Source: DASSUW01 sp963835525
Lineage (GTDB): Bacteria; Actinomycetota; Thermoleophilia; Solirubrobacterales; Solirubrobacteraceae
Assembly: GCA_963835525.1 (NCBI GenBank)
Contig: CAWIFM010000004.1
Location: 248,001-312,000 of the forward strand
Direction of reading: 5' to 3'
DNA length: 64,000 nt
Shown piece after piece: positions 48,382 to 56,476 of this stretch. The number at the start of each line of letters is the position of its first letter. Positions within the stretch are counted from its first letter, which is position 1. A model generated the notes under the pieces. That model had not been told where the DNA came from. It did not search any database and saw only the letters and a list, made by a program, of their open reading frames with translations. Position numbers and translations under genes: made by a program.

Positions 48382-51045
48382 TGCTCCGACCAGCTCGCGG
48401 GGTGTCGCGTCATCGGCGACGAGCTTCACAAGATCCGTGCGCGAGGCGATGTCGAGCTTCTGGAACACCTTGCGCAGGTGGTACTCGACGGTCTTGGGGC
48501 TGAGGAAGAGGCGGGCGGCGATGTCGCGGTTGCGGCCGCCCTCGGCGACAAGGCGGGCGATCTGCAGCTCCTGCGGCGTGAGCTGGTCGAGGGTGCTGGC
48601 GTCGCGCTTGCGCGCGGTCTCCCCCGTCGCCCGCAACTCGGCGGCCGCTCGATCGGCCCACGGAGCGGCGCCGAGCGCCTCGAAGCGCTCGAGCGCGGCC
48701 CGCAGCTGCACGCGGGCGTCGGTCCGGCGCCGGGCGCGGCGCAGGAACGCGCCGTACGCCAGCTCCGTGCGCGCCTGCGCGAACGGCCACGACAGGCGCT
48801 CGTGTGCGACGAGGGCATCCTGGAAGCGCGCGTCCGCGTCGTCCGGGCCCGCGAGCAGCGCACGCGCGCGGGCCAGCACGAGGTCGCCGATCGGCTGACC
48901 GGAATGGCGCGCCCAGCGCTGCCAGGCGGCGACGGCCTCGAGCGCCTCGTCCGGGCGGCCGGCGTTCGCGGCGGCCTCGACGAGGTCGTCGATCACGGCG
49001 TGGCGGTGCAGCGCGTAGCCGGTGGCGACGATCCCTTGGAGCCGGGCGAGCGCGTCGGCCGGACGGCCGAGGGCGAGGTCGAGCTGGGCGAGGGCCGTCT
49101 CGGCCGCCGACTTCGGGTGCGCCTCGTTGCGCGCCTCGGCGAGCGCGAGCGCCTCGGAGGCGCGCTCACGGCAGTCCGTCTCGCGCCCGCGCACGGCATC
49201 GACGCGGGCGAGCAGGGCGAGCATGATCGCGGCGACCCCGATCTGACCGAGCTCGCGCGCCAGCGTCAGCCCCTCGGCTGCCGTCGACTCCGCGGCCGCG
49301 AACCGCGACAACCCCAGCTCCCACGTCGCCCGGCTCATCAGGATCGCGGGCAGGGGGGCGCTCAGGCCGCGGGCGCGCGCCAGTTGCTCCGCCCGTGCCG
49401 TCAGCCGCGTGCCCTCGAGGAGATCGCCGTCGAACCCGGCCGCCCACGACGCGTGGAGCAGCGTCAGCGCGTCGTTCGACGATCGGGCCAGTGCGGTCGC
49501 CCGCTTGAACATCGGGAACGCCACGTCGTAGTCGTCGGCGCCGAAGGCCGAGAACCCCTCCGCGACGGCGAGCGAGGTCCGTTCGTCGTCAGTGGTGACC
49601 GGGATCGTGGGAAGCAGTGTGCGCAGCTCCGCGAGCTGCTCCGGAGTGCGTGCCTGGCCCGCCACCTCGGTGGCGCGCACGGCGGCCAGCAGGGCGAACG
49701 CCGGCGCGGCCTCGCGGCCGACACGCACCGCCTGCATGAAGTGCTCGAACGCGTCGAGCCGGGCGCCGACGTCGGTCGCCGCCCAGCCGCGCAGCAGCGC
49801 CGCCGTGGCCACGAGGGGCGGCTCGGTGATCTCGCCCAGGCGATCGAGGATCGCCAGCGCGCGCTCCTGCTCGCCGGCCATGCCGGCCTCGCGGGCAGCG
49901 CCGACCAGCCGCCGGCGGCGGTCGGCCTCGTCGGGCGACAGCTCGCCGGCCCGCTCCAGCGCCGACGAGGCGGCGGCGTGACCCGAGCGCTCGATCGCGC
50001 GGCCGGCCGTCCCTTCGAGCTCGGCGGCCGCGTGCTCGTCGGTGCCGAGGACGGCGGCGGCGTGGTGCCAGGCGCGGCGATCCGCGTTCTGCTCGCCGGT
50101 GAGCACATCGGCCAGCGTGCGGTGCGCTCGTGCCCGGGCGGCGAACGGCGCCGCGTGGTAGACGGCAGAGCGCACGAGCGGGTGGCGGAACTCGAGCCGG
50201 CCGTCGACCGCGTGGACGAGGCCGGCGGTCTCGGCCGGCTCGAGCGCGGTCTCGCCGAGACCGAGCATGCCGGCGGCCGCTCCGATCACGGCCAGCGAGG
50301 TCGTGGTGTCGGCGGCGGCGAGCAGGAGCAGCGTCTGGGTGCCCTCGGGAAGGGCGCCGGCGCGCGCGGCGAAGGCCTGCTCGGTGGCGTCGTGGCCGCC
50401 GGCCAGCTCGAGCAGGGCCAGGGGGTTGCCGGCCGCGCGGGCGACAATCCGCTCGTCGGCGGCTTTGCCGAGCAGGCGCCGCGCGTCGTCGTCGGCGAGG
50501 CGCTGGACGCGGATGACGTCGACGCCCGGAAGCTCGAACTGAAGGGCCGGCTCGTCGCGGACCGCGAACAGCAGCACGACGCCCTCGGCTCGCAGCCGGC
50601 GCGCGGTGAACCCGAGCGCGTGGGCGGACTCGTGGTCGAACCAGGCCGCGTCGTCGAGCACGGCGAGCAGCGGCTGCTCCTCGGCGGCGTCGGCAAGCAG
50701 CGTCAGGACGCCGACGCCGACCAGGAACGCGTCGGCCTCGCGCTCGTGCGCGAGGCCGAGGGCGCCTCGTAGCGCGCGCGCCTGAGGCTCGGCGAGGGTG
50801 TCGATGCGGTCCTCGAGCGGCCGCAGGAGCTGGTGCAGCGCGGCGTACGGCAGCTCCGCCTCGTACTCGATGCCGGTCGCCCTCAGCACCTGGAAGTCCC
50901 CCGCGGCCTCGACGGCGTGCTGGAGCAGCGCGGTCTTGCCGATGCCGGCTTCGCCGCGCAGGACGAGCGCACCACTCGTGCCGCCGCGAGCGGCGTCGAG
51001 GAGTCGTCCGAGCCCTGCCGTCTCGGCCTCGCGACCGATCAGCAT
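48376..51045 (-). CDS. LAL-type LuxR transcription activator (large ATP-binding regulator)
   Basis: 889 residues. Walker A RGEAGIGKTALLQHAV (~30), Walker B LLAVLDDAAWFD (~125), a long TPR-like Ala/Leu helical middle (~300-800), and a C-terminal GerE HTH: LTPQELQIARLVAEGGRNRD, IAARLFLSPKTVEYHLRKVF. These are ATP-dependent activators related to MalT. The ATG 51045 is supported by TAGGAT (51058-51053), 7 bases upstream. It is divergent to ndh2 (51119) and sits directly before PAP2-MMPL, both with a related element nearby, so it may control these genes and itself. Confidence 0.92.
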   Translation of the reverse strand: MLIGREAETAGLGRLLDAARGGTSGALVLRGEAGIGKTALLQHAVEAAGDFQVLRATGIEYEAELPYAALHQLLRPLEDRIDTLAEPQARALRGALGLAHEREADAFLVGVGVLTLLADAAEEQPLLAVLDDAAWFDHESAHALGFTARRLRAEGVVLLFAVRDEPALQFELPGVDVIRVQRLADDDARRLLGKAADERIVARAAGNPLALLELAGGHDATEQAFAARAGALPEGTQTLLLLAAADTTTSLAVIGAAAGMLGLGETALEPAETAGLVHAVDGRLEFRHPLVRSAVYHAAPFAARARAHRTLADVLTGEQNADRRAWHHAAAVLGTDEHAAAELEGTAGRAIERSGHAAASSALERAGELSPDEADRRRRLVGAAREAGMAGEQERALAILDRLGEITEPPLVATAALLRGWAATDVGARLDAFEHFMQAVRVGREAAPAFALLAAVRATEVAGQARTPEQLAELRTLLPTIPVTTDDERTSLAVAEGFSAFGADDYDVAFPMFKRATALARSSNDALTLLHASWAAGFDGDLLEGTRLTARAEQLARARGLSAPLPAILMSRATWELGLSRFAAAESTAAEGLTLARELGQIGVAAIMLALLARVDAVRGRETDCRERASEALALAEARNEAHPKSAAETALAQLDLALGRPADALARLQGIVATGYALHRHAVIDDLVEAAANAGRPDEALEAVAAWQRWARHSGQPIGDLVLARARALLAGPDDADARFQDALVAHERLSWPFAQARTELAYGAFLRRARRRTDARVQLRAALERFEALGAAPWADRAAAELRATGETARKRDASTLDQLTPQELQIARLVAEGGRNRDIAARLFLSPKTVEYHLRKVFQKLDIASRTDLVKLVADDATPRELVGAP

Positions 51046-51052
51046 GAAAGCG

Positions 51053-51073
51053 ATCCTAGGGCACCGACTAGTC
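51053..51073. promoter_or_regulatory. LAL promoter -10 and shared element, copy 2
   Basis: TAGGAT on the minus strand (51058-51053) is the LAL -10. CCTAGGGCACCGACTAG (51055-51071) overlaps it and lies about 35 bases upstream of the ndh2 -10 (51106-51111). One site could thus repress the LAL gene and activate ndh2. Confidence 0.45.
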
Positions 51074-51105
51074 ATCGCCCGGATTCGATGAGGGTGGGGT
51101 CGGCG

Positions 51106-51111
51106 TAGCTT
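51106..51111 (+). promoter_or_regulatory. -10 element of leaderless promoter (second ndh)
   Basis: TAGCTT, 7 bases before ATG 51119. Confidence 0.45.
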
Positions 51112-51118
51112 CGCCGCC

Positions 51119-52399
51119 ATGAACTCGACCCTCTCCTTCCCCCGGCGAGCCGCCCGCGGCGGGGTGCTCGTGATCGGCGGCGGCTTCGCCGGCAGCTACG
51201 TCGCCCGCCGGCTCGGCAAGCGCGGCGCGACGATCGTGAACCCGACCAACTTCATGCTCTACACGCCGCTGCTGCCCGAGGCCGCCTCCGGCGCCGTCGA
51301 GCCGCGCCGCGTCGTCGTCCCGATCCGGGCGATGTGCCCGCATGCCGAGCTCGTCGTGGGCTTCGTGTCCGAGATCGACGTCGACAATCGCGTCGCCCGC
51401 ATCCGGACCGAGACCGGGGTGGTCGACCTCACGTTCGACGAGGTCGTGATCGCCCTCGGCGCGCTGTCACGAGTGCCCGCCATCCCCGGGCTGCGCGAGC
51501 ACGCCCTGCAGTTCAAGGACCTGGCCGACGCCATCGCCCTGCGCAACCACGTCCTGCACCAGCTCGAGCTCGCCGACGCCGACCTCGAGAACGCCGAGCG
51601 GCGGCTGACCTTCGCCTTCGTGGGCGCCGGCTACGCGGGCGTCGAGGCGCTGGCCGAGGCGCACGACCTCGTGCGCGAGTCGCTCCGCCACTATCCGCGG
51701 CTGCGCGACGTTCGGCAGCGCTGGCTGCTGATCGACGGCGGCGACCGCGTGCTCGCCCAGGCTCCCCAGCGGCTCGGCGACTACGCCGCGCGCGACCTCG
51801 CCAAACGCGGCATCGAGATCCGCCTCGGTACCCGGCTCGAGTCGCTCGACGAGCACGGCGCGACGTTCTCGGACGGCTCGCGCGTCGACACCGCGAGCCT
51901 GGTCTGGGCCGCGGGCGTCGAGGCGAACCCGCTGGTCCGCGAGCTCGGCGTCCCGGTCGACGACCACGGCCGCGTGCTGGTCGACGAGCACCTGCACGTG
52001 AAGGGCATGGAGCACGTGTGGGCGCTCGGCGACTGCGCCGCCGTGCCCAACGCCGCCACGCCCGGCACCTTCGACCCCGCGACCTGCCAGCACGCGCTGC
52101 GGCAGGCGAAGCGGCTCACCAAGAACCTGCAGGGCCGCGAGAAGCCCTACCGCTACCGCACGCTCGGGCAGGTCGCCGCGCTCGGCCGCCACCACGGCAT
52201 CGCCCAGCTGCCCGGACTGCGGCTGAAGGGCTTCGACGGCTGGGTCGTGGCGCGGGCCTACCACCTGCTCCAGCTGCCGTCGATCACGCGCCGCTCGCGC
52301 GTGGTGGCCGACTGGATCACCTCCGGCCTGTTCCGGCGCGACATCGCCGAGCTGACCGCGCTGAACGCGGTGGGCGCGACGGAGGTTCACCGCGCATGA
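51119..52399 (+). CDS. NDH-2-like FAD/NAD oxidoreductase (second copy)
   Basis: 426 residues. FAD motif VLVIGGGFAGSYVARRLG (~17), NFMLYTPLLPEAASGAVEP (~45, typical NDH-2), NAD motif FAFVGAGYAGVEALAEAHD (~168) and WALGDCAAVPNAATPGTFD (~300). It is distant from the ndh at 9759-11021 and is divergently transcribed from the LAL regulator. It may be a second NADH:quinone dehydrogenase or a related demethylmenaquinone/ferredoxin-type reductase. Confidence 0.85.
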   Translation: MNSTLSFPRRAARGGVLVIGGGFAGSYVARRLGKRGATIVNPTNFMLYTPLLPEAASGAVEPRRVVVPIRAMCPHAELVVGFVSEIDVDNRVARIRTETGVVDLTFDEVVIALGALSRVPAIPGLREHALQFKDLADAIALRNHVLHQLELADADLENAERRLTFAFVGAGYAGVEALAEAHDLVRESLRHYPRLRDVRQRWLLIDGGDRVLAQAPQRLGDYAARDLAKRGIEIRLGTRLESLDEHGATFSDGSRVDTASLVWAAGVEANPLVRELGVPVDDHGRVLVDEHLHVKGMEHVWALGDCAAVPNAATPGTFDPATCQHALRQAKRLTKNLQGREKPYRYRTLGQVAALGRHHGIAQLPGLRLKGFDGWVVARAYHLLQLPSITRRSRVVADWITSGLFRRDIAELTALNAVGATEVHRA

Positions 52400-52681
52400 C
52401 CTTTCCGTCGCTGGAGGCGTTCTGCGCCGGTCACCGCTGCGGCAGCCCGCGGCCTTTTTGGAGTGGTTGCCGGCGCGAACTTCAACGGCGCATTGAAGGA
52501 GTCGGGTATGGATCGCGGGTGCATTTCGTCACCCGCGCCTCGTCCGCGCGGCCGCGGGTGACGTTGCGCACCGCATAGGGCACCAAACGTCACAGCGAGC
52601 TCGGCGATCACGTCCGGGTGACGTTATGCACCCTCGCAGCCGACCCGCCCAGCCGCCGCCCTACCCAGCCGCAGTTGACGT
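52400..52681. repeat. Gene-free gap with three short palindromic repeats
   Basis: Three hairpins share the form GGGTG-8 bases-CACC(C): 52517-52534 (loop CATTTCGT, the reverse orientation), 52556-52572 (loop ACGTTGCG) and 52616-52633 (loop ACGTTATG). The first extends to an 8-bp stem (CGCGGGTG...CACCCGCG, 52514-52537). They lie between convergent ndh2 and dinB, so they may act as terminators, but the conserved loop suggests a repeat family or binding site. No coding frame is credible here. Confidence 0.55.
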
Positions 52682-53767
52682 TCAGACCTCCAAGGCCATC
52701 TGACCCGCCACCGCCGGCACTACCCGGCGCGGCTCGGGCTCGATGTCCGCAAAGCCCGCCAGCCGGACGCCGAGCAGCCGCACGGGCCGCGGCGGTGAGT
52801 AGGCGCGCAGGAGCTCCACCGCCACCTCGATCACCGTCGACACGTCGTTGGTCGGCGCCTCGACAGTTCGGGCGCGCGTCACGGTGGTCCAGTCGTCCAG
52901 CCGGACCTTGATGGCGATCGTGCGCCCCCGCCTGCCCCGGCGCCCCAGGCCCTCGCACAGCTCGCGCGACATCTCGCGCAGGAACGTCTCGAGTTGCGCG
53001 TGGTCTGCGACGTCGGTGTCGAAGGTCCGCTCGGTCGACACCGACTTGGCGGGTCCGCCCTCGGTCTCGACCTCCGAGTCGTCGTGGAACTCGGCGCGCG
53101 CCTTCAGCCAGGCCGCGCTGTTGCTGCCGAAGCGCGCGGCAAGCTGCGCCTCGTCGGCGTTCTGCAGGTGCCCGATCGTGCGCAGCCCGAGCTCCGCCAG
53201 GCGGTCGGCGGTCTTGGGGCCGATGCCGGGGATGCGGCTGGTCGGCGCCGTCGCGAAGCGCACGCACGCCTCCTCGCGCCCCATCGCCACGAACCCCGCG
53301 GGCTTGCCGAGGTCGCTGCAGCACTTGGCGATGAGCCGGTTCGGGCCGACGCCGATCGAGATGACGATGCCGGTCGCCTCCTTGACGCCGGCGACGACGT
53401 CGCGCAGCAGGGGCAGCGGCTTCTCGACGCCAGTGAGGTCGGCGAACGCCTCGTCGATGCCCACCTTCTGCACGCGGTCGAGCCGGTCGTCGACGATCTG
53501 CCACACGCGCCGGGACGTCTCGCGGTAGGCCTCGAAGTCGGGCGGGATCACGATCGCGTCCGGGCACAGCCGGCGCGCACGCGAGGCCGGCATGGCGGAG
53601 CCGACCCCGAACTTGCGTGCCTCATAGCTGGCGGTCGTCACCACCGCCCGCGGGCCGGAGCCGGCCACGATGACCGGCTTGCCGACCAGCTCCGGGCGGC
53701 GCAGCAGCTCGACCGTCGCGTAGAACGCGTCGCAGTCGAGGTGTGCGATCACGCGCTTGGGCGGCAC
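52682..53767 (-). CDS. dinB: DNA polymerase IV (Y family)
   Basis: 361 residues from GTG 53767. IAHLDCDAFYATVELLRRPEL (motif I, D7-like Asp), AMPASRARRLCPDAIVIP, KVGIDEAFADLTG (the SIDE motif as GIDE, Asp-Glu kept), GIGPNRLIAKCCSDLGKP and PGIGPKTADRLAELG (HhH). All catalytic acids are present. Translesion synthesis is the known role. No beta-clamp motif (QxxLF) is obvious at the C-terminus (GQMALEV has QMALEV, a possible weak one). TACGCT (53780-53775) is 7 bases upstream (leaderless). Confidence 0.93.
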   Translation of the reverse strand: MPPKRVIAHLDCDAFYATVELLRRPELVGKPVIVAGSGPRAVVTTASYEARKFGVGSAMPASRARRLCPDAIVIPPDFEAYRETSRRVWQIVDDRLDRVQKVGIDEAFADLTGVEKPLPLLRDVVAGVKEATGIVISIGVGPNRLIAKCCSDLGKPAGFVAMGREEACVRFATAPTSRIPGIGPKTADRLAELGLRTIGHLQNADEAQLAARFGSNSAAWLKARAEFHDDSEVETEGGPAKSVSTERTFDTDVADHAQLETFLREMSRELCEGLGRRGRRGRTIAIKVRLDDWTTVTRARTVEAPTNDVSTVIEVAVELLRAYSPPRPVRLLGVRLAGFADIEPEPRRVVPAVAGQMALEV

Positions 53768-53774
53768 GCGAACA

Positions 53775-53780
53775 AGCGTA
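53775..53780 (-). promoter_or_regulatory. -10 element of leaderless promoter (dinB)
   Basis: TACGCT on the minus strand, 7 bases before the GTG at 53767. No LexA box was recognised beside it. Confidence 0.4.
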
Positions 53781-53785
53781 CGTGC

Positions 53786-54379
53786 CTAGTCAGTCGTAAG
53801 AATCGCGCCGTGGCCGCGGAAGCGCAGCTTGCGCGCCGTGGCCTCGGTGAGGTCGTACTCGCGGCCGCCGACGTACGGGCCGCGGTCGATCACGCGCACG
53901 CGGAGGGTCCGCCCTCGGTGGCGGAGCGTGACCTTGCTGCCGCACGGCAGCGACTTGTGGGCGACGCCCACGCGACCGGGAGCGAGCCTGCCGCCGCAGC
54001 CGAGATGGTTGCCGTAGAGGCCCGGCCCGTACCAGGAGGCGCTGGCGAGCCGGTAGACGCTCAGGCGTCCGAGCCGGCGGGCCTCGCCGCCGGCGACCAG
54101 GCGCGCGGGCGCGGTCAGGGTGCGGCGGAAGCGGGCTCGCAGCACGTAGCGGCCGGTGGCCGTCGTGCGGTCGCGGTCGATGGTGCGCCAGGCGCCGCGG
54201 CGCCTGATCTGCAGCGATGCCACCGAGCCCGGCGCGGTCCCCACCACGACGGCGCTCTGGCCGGCGCGGACCTGCAGGCGCTTCTTGGTGACATCGGTCT
54301 GGGCGGCGGCCGGTGCCGCCACGGCTATGGAGAACGCGCCGGCCGTGAGCACGGCGCGCGACAGCGATCGTCGTCGCAT
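53786..54379 (-). CDS. RlpA-like double-psi beta-barrel exported protein
   Basis: 197 residues with signal peptide (AVLTAGAFSIAVAAPAAAQT). An N-terminal beta domain (ASLQIRRRGAWRTIDRDRTT) is followed by a DPBB: ASWYGPGLYGNHLGCGGRLA, VGVAHKSLPCGSKVTLRHRG, RVRVIDRGPYVGGREYDLTE. The catalytic-type Asp of RVIDRGPY is present, as in RlpA and resuscitation-promoting relatives. Probably acts on peptidoglycan. A Shine-Dalgarno (AAGGGGG) precedes ATG 54379. Confidence 0.88.
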   Translation of the reverse strand: MRRRSLSRAVLTAGAFSIAVAAPAAAQTDVTKKRLQVRAGQSAVVVGTAPGSVASLQIRRRGAWRTIDRDRTTATGRYVLRARFRRTLTAPARLVAGGEARRLGRLSVYRLASASWYGPGLYGNHLGCGGRLAPGRVGVAHKSLPCGSKVTLRHRGRTLRVRVIDRGPYVGGREYDLTEATARKLRFRGHGAILTTD

Positions 54380-54494
54380 GCAACCCCCTTCGGGTCTTGG
54401 GCAAAACGCGTCACCCTACGGACACGACGCCGAAGTGGTTGTGAGTGCAATCACACTGGGAGCGCTGACCGGTGCAACCCACCTGCGAACCCGC

Positions 54495-54500
54495 GACAAT
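54495..54500 (+). promoter_or_regulatory. -10 element of leaderless promoter (WS/DGAT)
   Basis: GACAAT, 8 bases before ATG 54509. Confidence 0.4.
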
Positions 54501-54508
54501 CCGCCGCG

Positions 54509-55963
54509 ATGCCCAACTCCGACCGGCTCACCGGCCTCGACGCCTCCTTCCTCGCGCTCGAGAAGGGCGGCGCCCACATGCACGTGGGCTCGGTGCTCGT
54601 CTTCGACGGCGACCCGCCGGCCTACGAGGATCTGCTCGAGCTGATCGAGTCTCGCCTGCACCAGGTCCCCCGCTACCGCCAGAGGCTGGCGTTCCCGCCG
54701 CTCGCGCAGGCACGGCCGGTGTGGGTCGACGACCCGCACTTCAACATCGGCTACCACGTGCGCCACACGGCGCTGCCCGAGCCCGCCGGCGACCACGAGC
54801 TGCGGCTGCTGGCGGGGCGTGTCTTCGCCCAGCAGCTCGACCGCTCGAAGCCGCTGTGGGAGATCTGGCTCGTCGACCGCGTCGGCGACGACCGCTTCGC
54901 GCTCGTGTGCAAGACGCACCACGCGCTGGTCGACGGCATCTCGGGCGTCGACATCATCGCGGTGCTCTTCGACCTCGACGCCGACCCGCCGGAGCGCGAC
55001 CCGGGCCCGGCCTGGTACCCGCGGCCCGAGCCCAGCGGCACCACACTGTTCGCCGACGCCGTCACCGACTTCGCCGGCGCGCCGGTGCACGCGGCCCGCG
55101 CCGCGGCGGGCGCGCTGGCGGCGCCGCGCGAGGCCGGCGGGGGGATCGCGCGCACGCTGGCCGGACTCGCCTCGATGGCCGCCGCCGGGCTCGGAGGAGC
55201 GCCGGAGAGCCCGCTCAACACGCGCATCGGGCCGCACCGGCGCTTCGCGTGGGTCGAATCCGACCTCGACCGCTTCAAGGCCGTCAAGAACGCGCTCGGG
55301 GGCACGATCAACGACGTCGTGCTCGCCACGGTCACCGGCGCCCTGCGCGCCCACCTCGAGCGCCGCGGTCGCGACCCCGCCGGGCTCGAGCTGAAGGCGA
55401 TGGTGCCCGTCTCGGTCCGCGCCGAGGACCAGCGTGGCGAGCTCGGTAACCAGGTGGCCGCGATCTACGCGCCGCTGCCGGTCGGCCTCGCCGACCCGCT
55501 CGAGCGCTTCCGGTCCGTCAACGAGGCGCTCGGCGACCTCAAGTCGTCGGCCCAGGCGATCGGGGCCGAGCGGCTCACCCAGCTCGCCGGCTTCGCGGCG
55601 CCGACCCTCCTCAACCAGGCGGCCCGGCTGCAGGCGCGCCAGCGCTTCTTCAACCTCACCGTGACCAACGTGCCGGGGCCGCAGGTCCCGCTCTTCGTCC
55701 TCGGGCGCCGGCTGACCGCCTTCTATCCGATGGTCCCGCTCGTGCTGAACACCGCGCTCGGCATCGCGATCATGTCCTACGACGGGCGGATCTTCTTCGG
55801 CCTGCTGGGCGACTACGACGGGATGGCCGACCTCGACGAGTTCGCGCTCGACCTGCGCGCGTCGATCGACGAGTTGTCGGCCGCCGCGGGCGTGCCGCCC
55901 GACGGTGCGCGGCGGAGCGGGCGCGCGCGGCCGGCGTCACGGCGGACCAAGAGCCGCGCTTGA
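54509..55963 (+). CDS. Wax ester synthase / acyl-CoA:diacylglycerol acyltransferase
   Basis: 484 residues. LTGLDASFLALEKGGAHMHV at the N-terminus, the catalytic CKTHHALVDGISGVDII (~130, HHxxxDG), NDVVLATVTGALRAHL (~270) and the C-terminal NLTVTNVPGPQVPLF with GLLGDYDGMADLD. Makes triacylglycerol or wax esters in storage lipid synthesis, a common trait of actinobacteria. The C-terminal 25 residues are basic. Overlaps the next gene by TTGA. Confidence 0.93.
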   Translation: MPNSDRLTGLDASFLALEKGGAHMHVGSVLVFDGDPPAYEDLLELIESRLHQVPRYRQRLAFPPLAQARPVWVDDPHFNIGYHVRHTALPEPAGDHELRLLAGRVFAQQLDRSKPLWEIWLVDRVGDDRFALVCKTHHALVDGISGVDIIAVLFDLDADPPERDPGPAWYPRPEPSGTTLFADAVTDFAGAPVHAARAAAGALAAPREAGGGIARTLAGLASMAAAGLGGAPESPLNTRIGPHRRFAWVESDLDRFKAVKNALGGTINDVVLATVTGALRAHLERRGRDPAGLELKAMVPVSVRAEDQRGELGNQVAAIYAPLPVGLADPLERFRSVNEALGDLKSSAQAIGAERLTQLAGFAAPTLLNQAARLQARQRFFNLTVTNVPGPQVPLFVLGRRLTAFYPMVPLVLNTALGIAIMSYDGRIFFGLLGDYDGMADLDEFALDLRASIDELSAAAGVPPDGARRSGRARPASRRTKSRA

Positions 55964-56472
55964 GGCGATTCGGGCTCGTCGCGGCCGGCGTGCTCGTGGC
56001 CGTCGCCGGCCTGATCGCGCTCGCCGTCGCCTTCAACGCGCGCGACGACCCCGAGGTGGCGGGTGCCCCGACCGGGCCTGGCGAGTTGCAGCCCGACCGC
56101 GGGTCCGGTCATGACGCGGCGGCGAACGTCACGGACGAGTTCCCGACCAGCGGCCCACACCGGGAGGAGCTGGTCACGCGCGACCGCCGCCGGCTGACCG
56201 ACGACCAGATCCTGCACGCGCTCGAGCTCGGCAACGTGGTGATCCTCTACGACGGGCCGCTGACGACGGCGGCACGCGTCCAGGAGGAGGTCGCCGGGCC
56301 GTTCGACGCCGAGGTGGCCGCCGCCGGCCAGGCCGTGATCCTCGCGCGGCGGGAGGGCGCCGGGCCGGCCACGGCGCTCGCCTGGCGGCACGTCTACCGG
56401 GCCGAGGGACCCAGCGATCCAGGCCTGTCGGAATTCGCCGAGGCTTGGCTGGGGCGCGGCCTGGGACAATAG
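55960..56472 (+). CDS. DUF3105-like membrane-anchored protein
   Basis: 170 residues from TTG 55960. One N-terminal helix (FGLVAAGVLVAVAGLIALAVAF) and a domain with PTSGPHREELVTRDRRRLTD, ILHALELGNVVILYDG and LAWRHVYRAEGP, which fits the DUF3105 family (TSGPH and HxLEHGxVVIxY, here ELGNVVILY). Function unknown. It overlaps the acyltransferase stop and lies 4 bases upstream of nadE, so it links the two. Confidence 0.7.
   Translation: MRRFGLVAAGVLVAVAGLIALAVAFNARDDPEVAGAPTGPGELQPDRGSGHDAAANVTDEFPTSGPHREELVTRDRRRLTDDQILHALELGNVVILYDGPLTTAARVQEEVAGPFDAEVAAAGQAVILARREGAGPATALAWRHVYRAEGPSDPGLSEFAEAWLGRGLGQ
56465..56470 (+). promoter_or_regulatory. -10 element of leaderless promoter (nadE)
   Basis: GACAAT, 6 bases before ATG 56477, overlapping the stop of the upstream gene. 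Confidence 0.35.
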
Positions 56473-56476
56473 GTAC

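Noticed and set aside
53767..53800. LexA (SOS) box at dinB
   Set aside because: No GAAC-N4-GTTC-like palindrome was seen near the dinB start.
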